Shown: positions 57,234 through 64,000 of the stretch, one piece after another
Numbering within the stretch: position 1 is the first letter of the stretch
How the letters are laid out: the number at the start of each line of letters is the position of its first letter
Source: Legionella sp. PATHC035
Lineage (GTDB): Bacteria > Pseudomonadota > Gammaproteobacteria > Legionellales > Legionellaceae
Direction: 5' to 3'
Length of the DNA: 64,000 nucleotides
NCBI RefSeq assembly: GCF_026191115.1
Contig: NZ_JAPHOT010000001.1
Span: 558,001 to 622,000 of the forward strand
Position numbers and translations under genes: made by a program
Notes under the pieces: model-generated
What the model was told of the DNA's origin: nothing
Seen by the model: only the letters and a program-made list of their open reading frames with translations
Databases searched by the model: none

Positions 57234-57575
57234 ATGACCAGTGATTTAAGCAGCAAACATTGTGAATCATGTGAAGGCATTGGAGCTGCATTAAATGCAG
57301 AACAAATTAAAAATTTGATGCCACAATTGAATAAAAATTGGGAAGTGAGTGCGGATAATCGCATCATTAAACGTAGTTTATCTTTTAAAGATTTTTACGA
57401 AACAATGGCTTTTGTCAACGCGTTGGCCTGGATAGCGAATACTGAAAATCATCACCCTGATTTAGAAGTCGGTTATAATTATTGCCACGTTCGTTTTATG
57501 ACCCATGCCCTCAACGGTCTGAGTCATAATGATTTCATTTGCGCCGCCAAAATGGATAGGCTTTTAGAGAATTAA
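57234..57575 (+). CDS. phhB: Pterin-4a-carbinolamine dehydratase
   Basis: A 113-residue protein of the PCD/DCoH family. The signature is NTENHHPDLEVGYNYCHVRFMTHALNGLSHNDF, with the paired His of the active site (split here: EN-HHP and the CHVRF strand). It regenerates tetrahydrobiopterin-type cofactor for phenylalanine hydroxylase. It probably shares a message with hisC. Confidence 0.95.
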   Translation: MTSDLSSKHCESCEGIGAALNAEQIKNLMPQLNKNWEVSADNRIIKRSLSFKDFYETMAFVNALAWIANTENHHPDLEVGYNYCHVRFMTHALNGLSHNDFICAAKMDRLLEN

Positions 57576-57646
57576 AAGCCAGGGGTCTACTTACAATGTG
57601 CTAGATTGAGTCAAAATGGCCAAAATAGCAGAATTGTAATTAGACC

Positions 57647-60600
57647 TTAATACCGCATCACAACGTGCTCATCACCTAAAAGATTAGTCAAAAGGCCAAG
57701 TAACTCATCGCTGGGAATTACCTGCCATTGTGGCGCCAAACTTAACTGCGCCCGAGCATACTCATTGCTGTATGAAAATTGAACCGTACAACGTCCGACA
57801 TGCGCTTTTAACAAGGCCTGAATGGAGGCTAAAATCCCCTGATGTTCAGGATACAAACGCAATTCAAGACATCGAGCAAATTTGGTGCGTGCAGTTGGAA
57901 TATCATAAAGATTATTTGCGGTCATTTTCACACCACCATTATAATCATCATGTGCTACTTCACCTTCAATAACCAACATATCTCCAGTTGCCAAGGTAGA
58001 TCCCACCGATTCAAAAAGTTCGCCAAATACAACAACATCAAGTCGAGCAGTGGAATCATCCATCCCAAGAATTACAAGTTTCTTGCCACGTTTCGTTATA
58101 ATTTTGCGAATTCCAACGATTTGCGCACAAATAAGGGCTTTTTTATGCATAGATGGATTTAATTGACTGATCGAAACGATAAAATCACCAAATTCACGTC
58201 GATATTGGTCGGCGGGATGTCCGGTTAAATAAAACCCCAAAACTTCTCGTTCACCCTCAAGACGTTGTGCCTCAGACCAAGGTTTACAGGGAACATATTT
58301 TTGCTCATTGCTCTCGTCCTCCAATAAGGAAAACAAATCAAATTGGCCACTGGACTGATTTTGGTGTTCTTTTTCTGCGACCTTCAATGCTTTTTCCAAA
58401 GAAGCGGTCAACATAGCCCGCTCTACACCCCAATCATCAAAGGCTCCACTTTTAATCAGGGCTTCTAATACGCGCCGGTTCACCTTACGCAAATCAAGGC
58501 GTTGACAAAAACCAAATAAATCGGAGTAAACCCCACCCGCTTCGCGCTCTTCGGTGATGCAATCTATTGCAGACTCCCCCACTCCTTTTATAGCCCCCAA
58601 ACCATAAATGATGGTGGTATCATCAGTGACCGTAAAAGGATACATGGAATGATTGATGGAGGGGGGTAAAATAGTTAATTTCATATGAGCACATTCATCA
58701 ATAAATGTGACTACTTTATCGGTGTTGTCCATATCTGAGGACATTACCGCAGCCATAAATGCGGCCGGATAATGTGCCTTAAGCCATGCTGTTTGATATG
58801 CGACCAGTGCATAAGCTGCAGAATGCGACTTATTAAATCCATAGCCTGCAAATTTTTCCATCAAATCAAAAATATGGGTTGCAACCTTTTCATCAACCCC
58901 TCTGGCAGTCGCTCCCTCAGTAAAAATCTCGCGCTGTTTCGCCATTTCTTCAGGTTTTTTCTTTCCCATAGCACGACGCAATAAATCTGCAGCGCCCAGA
59001 GTATAATTTGCTAATACCTGTGCAATTTGCATTACTTGCTCTTGATACAGGATAACGCCGTATGTTGGTTTTAAAATAGGCTCTAAGTCGGGGTGAGGAT
59101 AATCAACAGCCGCACGCCCATGCTTACGATCGATAAAATCATCCACCATTCCAGATTGTAGAGGACCTGGTCTAAATAAGGCTACTAACGCAATAATGTC
59201 TTCAAAACAATCCGGCTGCAGACGATTAATCAATTCTTTCATACCACGCGATTCGAGCTGAAAAACTGCGGTTGTTTTACACGCTTTTAATAAATCAAAA
59301 GTTGCCGCATCATCAGTAGGAATTTGACTGATATCCACTGGAGGCAATCCTTCAAGAGCCTGTTTTTTATTTACAGTCGCCAATGCCCAATCGATAATCG
59401 TCAGAGTTCTCAGGCCCAAGAAGTCAAACTTGACTAAACCAGCTGCCTCGACATCATCTTTATCAAACTGACTAACAATTTGAGTGGATCCCTCTTCACA
59501 ATAAATCGCTGTAAAATCGGTAAGTTGGGAAGGTGCAATAACAACACCTCCAGCATGTTTTCCTGCATTTCGCGTTATCCCCTCAAGCTTTAATGCCAAA
59601 TCGATAAGCTCTCTAACTTCCTCTTCTTCTGTATAACGACGTTTGAGTTCTTCCTCTTGCTCCAAAGCTTTGTTTAAGGTGATGCCTATCTCAAAAGGAA
59701 TTAATTTTGCTAATTTATCAACAAAGCCATAAGGATGGCCTAAAACACGCCCTACATCACGTACTACTGCTTTTGCAGCCATAGTACCAAAGGTAATAAT
59801 TTGTGAAACACTTTGTCTGCCGTACTTCTCTGCTACATAATCAATGACCCGATCACGACCTTCCATGCAAAAATCGATATCAAAGTCAGGCATAGACACC
59901 CGCTCTGGATTTAAAAAACGCTCAAAAAGCAATTCGTATTCTAAGGGATCCAAATCGGTAATTTTTAATGCATAAGCAACCAATGAGCCAGCACCCGAAC
60001 CTCGTCCTGGTCCGACGGGAACTCCATTCTTTTTTGCCCATTGTATGAAGTCGGCTACAATGAGGAAGTAGCCAGCAAATCCCATATTATTGATAACAGT
60101 CAGCTCAACCTGCAACCGTTTGTCGTATTCCTCTCGAGCTGCCTGCAGTTCTTGAGAAGATTTGTTTTTAAATATTTGCAGTAGGCGCTCTTCTAGACCT
60201 ACTTGTGATAAATGGGATAAATAGTTCTCAACGGTAGATCCATCCGGTATTGGGAAATTAGGGAGATAATTGTTACCTAAATCCAATTTTACGGTACATC
60301 GTTTACTGATTTCGACCGTATTTTCTATTGCAGAAGGTAAATCAGAAAACAAAGCAATCATTTCATCCGCTGATCGTAAGTACTGCTGCGCACTATACTT
60401 TTGTACTCTTCTCGGATCAGCTAATGTAAATCCCTCATGAATGCAAACACGCGCTTCATGAGCCTCAAAATCATCCTGGTCCAGAAAACACACATCATTC
60501 GTTGCGACCAAAGGCAATTGCAGTTCATCAGCTAAAGCAATTAATTGCTCATTGTAGCGTATTTCGTCAGGACGGCCTGTGCGTTGAACTTCCAAATAAA

Positions 60601-61093
60601 AACGATTGGGAAAAAGATTCTGCCAATATAAAGCTCGAGTTTTGGCTAACGCAATATCATTCGCCAATAAGGCTTGACCTATATCCCCCAATCTTCCTCC
60701 GGATAAAGCAATAAGTCCTGCTGAGTACTCCTTGATCCACTGATTTTGAACCCTGGGCTGCCCTTGATATTGACCTTCTTGATAGGCTTTAGAAATAAGG
60801 CAAGTTAAATTTTTATACCCTTCTGAATTAAGACATAAAAGTACCAGAGACGATACGCGTTCTGGTTGCTCGGGATCATGACAAGGTAAATCACTGCCAA
60901 TAATCGGTTTGATTCCTGCATCAACAGCACTCTTGTAGTGCTTGACTGCAGCAAATAAATTACAATAATCAGTTACTGCAACAGCGCACATTCCTCGAGA
61001 CGGTAAAGCCTTCATTAATGGCTTAACCCGTACCAATCCATCAACTAAGGAAAATTCTGTATGAACGCGTAAATGAACAAAACGTTGTTGCAT
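57647..61093 (-). CDS. dnaE: DNA polymerase III alpha subunit
   Basis: A 1148-residue replicative polymerase subunit of normal length. The PHP domain is at the start (HLRVHTEFSLVDGL), then the catalytic palm with GPGRGSGAGSLVAY and the paired aspartates of MPDFDIDFCMEGRD. A helix-hairpin-helix region (YGLGAIKGVGESAI) and an OB domain toward the C-terminus complete it. It copies the chromosome as part of the Pol III core. Confidence 0.98.
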   Translation of the reverse strand: MQQRFVHLRVHTEFSLVDGLVRVKPLMKALPSRGMCAVAVTDYCNLFAAVKHYKSAVDAGIKPIIGSDLPCHDPEQPERVSSLVLLCLNSEGYKNLTCLISKAYQEGQYQGQPRVQNQWIKEYSAGLIALSGGRLGDIGQALLANDIALAKTRALYWQNLFPNRFYLEVQRTGRPDEIRYNEQLIALADELQLPLVATNDVCFLDQDDFEAHEARVCIHEGFTLADPRRVQKYSAQQYLRSADEMIALFSDLPSAIENTVEISKRCTVKLDLGNNYLPNFPIPDGSTVENYLSHLSQVGLEERLLQIFKNKSSQELQAAREEYDKRLQVELTVINNMGFAGYFLIVADFIQWAKKNGVPVGPGRGSGAGSLVAYALKITDLDPLEYELLFERFLNPERVSMPDFDIDFCMEGRDRVIDYVAEKYGRQSVSQIITFGTMAAKAVVRDVGRVLGHPYGFVDKLAKLIPFEIGITLNKALEQEEELKRRYTEEEEVRELIDLALKLEGITRNAGKHAGGVVIAPSQLTDFTAIYCEEGSTQIVSQFDKDDVEAAGLVKFDFLGLRTLTIIDWALATVNKKQALEGLPPVDISQIPTDDAATFDLLKACKTTAVFQLESRGMKELINRLQPDCFEDIIALVALFRPGPLQSGMVDDFIDRKHGRAAVDYPHPDLEPILKPTYGVILYQEQVMQIAQVLANYTLGAADLLRRAMGKKKPEEMAKQREIFTEGATARGVDEKVATHIFDLMEKFAGYGFNKSHSAAYALVAYQTAWLKAHYPAAFMAAVMSSDMDNTDKVVTFIDECAHMKLTILPPSINHSMYPFTVTDDTTIIYGLGAIKGVGESAIDCITEEREAGGVYSDLFGFCQRLDLRKVNRRVLEALIKSGAFDDWGVERAMLTASLEKALKVAEKEHQNQSSGQFDLFSLLEDESNEQKYVPCKPWSEAQRLEGEREVLGFYLTGHPADQYRREFGDFIVSISQLNPSMHKKALICAQIVGIRKIITKRGKKLVILGMDDSTARLDVVVFGELFESVGSTLATGDMLVIEGEVAHDDYNGGVKMTANNLYDIPTARTKFARCLELRLYPEHQGILASIQALLKAHVGRCTVQFSYSNEYARAQLSLAPQWQVIPSDELLGLLTNLLGDEHVVMRY

Positions 61094-61230
61094 AAGGAAC
61101 TGAACTCATAAACTTAATTGATGAACTTTAACCTAAATCAGCATTTTTGAAAACCAATATGAGCACTTCAACCCACAACTGTGCTCCTACTCCGTTTATG
61201 GAAAAATGCTCTATTTCTTCTTTGTCTCTA

Positions 61231-62577
61231 TCAAATCTGTGATTGGTGCGGGTCAAACGCATCCCTGACTGCATCAGCAAATAAGTTGATTGCCAATACC
61301 AACAAAAACATGAAAACAAAAGCAGCCAACATAGGCCACCAAATGACTGGATTACGTGCCAGCTCAAGCCGTGCGCTGTTGATCATATTTCCCCAACTTA
61401 TGGTCATGGGTGAGACGCCTACTCCCACATAAGAAAGCAATGCCTCAGCCATAACCAAAAAACTAAAATCCAATACAAGGGTAATCACCACGATATGCAT
61501 CACATTAGGTAATAAATGCTTTCGAATAATAGTGAACCAGCTAGAGCCCAAAGCACGTGCAGCCTGAACATAATCGACCTCCCGTAATTTGAGAGTCTCC
61601 GCTCGTAATAGTCTGCATAAACTGGTCCAACTGGTTACTCCAAGAATAAAACAAAGTGCTAATAAACGTGCATCCGCACTTTGAGCCAAAGTGGTAAACT
61701 GCTCAGGATGGTTGGTGATATAAACTTGCAGGGATAAAACTGATGCAGTAATCAATAAAACTCCAGGAATGGAACTCAAGGTAGTGTAAGCATACTGAAT
61801 CAAATCATCTGCCAACCCACCGAAATATCCCGCAACAACCCCTAAAAATAAAGCCAAAGGCAACATAAACAACGTAGTTAATAAACCAATGACTAAACCA
61901 GTACGTATGCTTTTAATAGTAAAATAAAAAATATCTTGTCCAATTTGACCTGTACCTAATACATGGAATGTTCTTGAAAGCTCATAAGCAAGCACAATAA
62001 AAAATGTAAGCAGGCTCAAAGTCACCAAGGTACTTAGGTTTGTGGGACTTAAAGCAAAATAAGATTTTAATCGTCTGCAGTACCGAATAGATATGGAAAA
62101 AACTCCTATAAACAAAGCGGAGAATAGACACCATATTAAAGCATTCCAAATCGAGCTCTTAATGACCTCGCTCTTCTCTGCTTCAGTTTTTATTCGTTTA
62201 CTCGGATAAACAAGCACTGGGTATATTTGTTTGACTACACCATTCACTAAAGTCGTTTCACTGATAAACTGCCTTAAAGCCAAAGGAGCCGAATAAGTTT
62301 TTTCTGAGATTTCATCTATAGGGGCCAAGATTCTATCCAACACCGTAGTTGATGTTTCTGCTTCTTTTTTTACTGCCGTCAAATGAATGGAGTCCAGTAC
62401 GCCAATGGTAATAAAAAACAACAGGATGATGCCGGCGCTTACCGCAATTGGACGACGGAAAATTAAGCTAAAAGAGCGCCTGATATGTTGTTTACGCAGG
62501 CTCCATAAAATAACCAGCACACTTAAGGTTAATAAAGTGAGAAAACATTTATCAGTCCATAGAAACTCAAAAGTCAT
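61231..62577 (-). CDS. ABC transporter permease, oligopeptide type (OppC/YejE-like)
   Basis: A 448-residue inner-membrane permease. The C-terminal half has the binding-protein-dependent transport signature EVDYVQAARALGSSWFTIIRKHLLPN (split), typical of the EAA loop that meets the ATPase. The N-terminal half has extra membrane segments (about residues 10-60 and 140-160) and a periplasmic part, longer than usual OppC. It pairs with the upstream OppB-like permease; a 212-base repeat-bearing gap separates them. Confidence 0.88.
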   Translation of the reverse strand: MTFEFLWTDKCFLTLLTLSVLVILWSLRKQHIRRSFSLIFRRPIAVSAGIILLFFITIGVLDSIHLTAVKKEAETSTTVLDRILAPIDEISEKTYSAPLALRQFISETTLVNGVVKQIYPVLVYPSKRIKTEAEKSEVIKSSIWNALIWCLFSALFIGVFSISIRYCRRLKSYFALSPTNLSTLVTLSLLTFFIVLAYELSRTFHVLGTGQIGQDIFYFTIKSIRTGLVIGLLTTLFMLPLALFLGVVAGYFGGLADDLIQYAYTTLSSIPGVLLITASVLSLQVYITNHPEQFTTLAQSADARLLALCFILGVTSWTSLCRLLRAETLKLREVDYVQAARALGSSWFTIIRKHLLPNVMHIVVITLVLDFSFLVMAEALLSYVGVGVSPMTISWGNMINSARLELARNPVIWWPMLAAFVFMFLLVLAINLFADAVRDAFDPHQSQI

Positions 62578-62658
62578 TTTTTCTTCTCATCCAATCTTAT
62601 CACTCTCACCAAAGTAGCCTGGGCGCAGCACAGCGTTAGTGCCATTAAGTTAAAGCCC

Positions 62659-62684
62659 CCCCTCTCCCATTACTGGGAGAGGGG
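62659..62684. repeat. CCCCTCTCCC-type hairpin
   Basis: An 11-bp stem CCCCTCTCCCA / TGGGAGAGGGG with a 4-base loop, in the gap between the two permease genes. Confidence 0.65.
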
Positions 62685-62728
62685 CAGGGGTGATGCTCAT
62701 TATAACCCTCATCCGCCCTGAAGGGCAT

Positions 62729-62749
62729 CTTCTCCCCTGTGGGGAGAAG
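62729..62749. repeat. CTTCTCCCC-type hairpin
   Basis: A 9-bp stem CTTCTCCCC / GGGGAGAAG with a 3-base loop. A second small hairpin (GCCCT-GA-AGGGC) is at 62715-62726. Both lie next to the hairpin at 62659. Confidence 0.65.
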
Positions 62750-62789
62750 GGAAATCCTTTAATAACAATCCCGCTTCACTCGGTTTCTT

Positions 62790-63767
62790 TTAGGATAATT
62801 TCACCCTCGGATCGACCAGCATGTAAGATAAATCCGTGAGTACTAAACCGACAATGTAAAGAATTGAACCCAAAAATACCATTGCCCTCACAATTGCAAA
62901 ATCTTGTTGTTGAATGGCATCAATTGTATAACTTCCCAAGCCTGGCACGCCAAAAAAAGACTCCAAGATTAAACTACCCATGAACAGAGAAGGAATAATT
63001 ACCACAATACCAGTTAATATAGGAAGCATTGCATTTTTCAATACATGTTTGAACATGACCTTTTGTTCTGACAATCCCTTGGCTCTGGCAGTTTTCACAT
63101 AATCTTTATGCATTTCTTCCAAAAATAAAGTCCGATACCAGCGTGCACCAGCTCCCAATCCGCTAAGCACAGCCACGGTAATAGGCAAAATAACGAATTT
63201 CACCGCTTCAAAACCGCCGTCATAACCTGATATGGGAACGAGACGTAATAGTTTACCGAATATATATTGTCCCCCAATAATATAAAACAAGCTGGAAATT
63301 GACATTAAAATAATACAAATCACCACACCGGATAAATCCAGATAACTTGCACGAAAAAATGCCATTGCCATAGCAACAATGATGTTGCTTATGACTTCCA
63401 AAAGTAAAACAGGTAAAGCAATAGAAAGACTAGGCCACATCCTGTAAGTAATATCCTCGCTAATATCTCGTCCAGAATCAGACACACCAAAATTAAAAGT
63501 AAAAAGTTTCATCGACTTTTGAAAAAATAAAGTTGATTTTATTCTCTGTATTCCATTTTTTTCTTCATTATAAAATAAGGGAAAATTATAGCCATGCGCT
63601 ATTTTCCAATCATCGATCACTTGTTGTTCAACGTGTTTTTGCCCCAGATGCATACGTGCAATATCATCGGGTGTGTTCACCATAAAAAACAAAATAAAGG
63701 TAAGAACATTGATCCCAAAAAGAATAGGAATTGAATAAATAATTCGTCGTAGCAAGTACTTCATCAT
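62790..63767 (-). CDS. ABC transporter permease, oligopeptide type (OppB/YejB-like)
   Basis: A 325-residue permease starting MMKYLLRRIIYSIPILFGIN, the usual OppB-type beginning, with the EAA loop DYVKTARAKGLSEQKVMFKH and the end DLSYMLVDPRVKLS. About six transmembrane helices. The ATG at 63767 is chosen because it overlaps the stop of the upstream gene by 4 bases (ATGA) and gives the family N-terminus; the frame is open further upstream but within the preceding gene. Confidence 0.9.
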   Translation of the reverse strand: MMKYLLRRIIYSIPILFGINVLTFILFFMVNTPDDIARMHLGQKHVEQQVIDDWKIAHGYNFPLFYNEEKNGIQRIKSTLFFQKSMKLFTFNFGVSDSGRDISEDITYRMWPSLSIALPVLLLEVISNIIVAMAMAFFRASYLDLSGVVICIILMSISSLFYIIGGQYIFGKLLRLVPISGYDGGFEAVKFVILPITVAVLSGLGAGARWYRTLFLEEMHKDYVKTARAKGLSEQKVMFKHVLKNAMLPILTGIVVIIPSLFMGSLILESFFGVPGLGSYTIDAIQQQDFAIVRAMVFLGSILYIVGLVLTDLSYMLVDPRVKLS

Positions 63768-64000
63768 GATATATAAGCCCTTTCTGCCGGTTTTTTTTCT
63801 TTCTTGTGATAAGCAATGATTAAAGGAAAAATCAGCATGAGAATAAGTAAAAACAACAACCCTAATGGCCAAAAAATCGGTTGATTCCAGGCCTGCCTCA
63901 ATTGATTTCGCTCAGGCACATTGATCGCTGTATATTTGAGTGTTGCAAAAGACATTGTGTTGGGTTTAACCCGTGAAACCCAAGACTGTGATAAAAGAAA
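63764..64000 (-). CDS. C-terminal end of an upstream transporter component (partial)
   Basis: The frame is open to the right edge; about 78 residues are visible. They hold one strong transmembrane helix (PLGLLFLLILMLIFPLIIAY) and a basic tail. A start within the window (63955) is possible but the frame continues through it. Overlap with the permease start and gene order suggest a peptide-binding protein tethered by a C-terminal helix, but this is a guess. Confidence 0.5.
   Translation of the reverse strand, partial: FLLSQSWVSRVKPNTMSFATLKYTAINVPERNQLRQAWNQPIFWPLGLLFLLILMLIFPLIIAYHKKEKKPAERAYIS

Overview
The window comes from an AT-rich gammaproteobacterium that I assign to Legionella, probably not L. 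pneumophila itself. The evidence is the gene run from a LetS/BarA-type kinase through a PPi-dependent phosphofructokinase, type IV pilin and ferredoxin to a LegK7-like kinase, a set that as I remember it lies close together in L. pneumophila. Eukaryote-like and virulence-type proteins (protein kinase, U-box, papain-like proteases, lipase-like hydrolases) and PmrA-type promoters of the kind that drive Dot/Icm effector genes point the same way. No database search was possible; family names come from motifs and memory.

Layout. 0-6 kb: end of an outer-membrane protein, two tandem paralogous lipase-like proteins, a glutathione S-transferase and an unknown protein. 6-26 kb is mostly core genome: serine hydrolase, gltX, letS-like hybrid kinase, PPi-PFK, pilin with a sigma-54 promoter, bolA, an APC permease, the trm112/tsaB/dinG-like/fdxA cluster, a LegK7-like kinase, a large unknown protein, a PilZ protein and yggX. 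tRNA-Phe lies at 26.8 kb.

27-45 kb is an accessory block of small secreted and effector-like proteins: a C39/papain-like protease candidate, a triplicated-repeat protein with a decayed second copy beside it, a second Cys-His-Asp protein, an atypical kinase broken by one in-frame TGA, a frameshifted gene, a DUF2235/Tle1-like hydrolase, an AlkB-type hydroxylase and a C-terminally membrane-anchored protein. Three promoters here (30.98, 36.8 and 42.3 kb) share one geometry: two TTAAT half-sites 11 bp apart, then 10 bp to a -10 element. A fourth (33.6 kb) is a weaker match. This suggests PmrA co-regulation and also decides several start codons.

45-64 kb: a hipBA toxin-antitoxin operon with four operators spaced exactly 28 bp, a polysaccharide deacetylase, mltA, an HlyD/FUSC exporter pair, a pilV-pilW-pilX minor-pilin operon, a U-box protein with an N-terminal hydrophobic region, hisC-phhB, dnaE, and an oligopeptide-type ABC transporter (two permeases and the end of an upstream component) running off the right edge.
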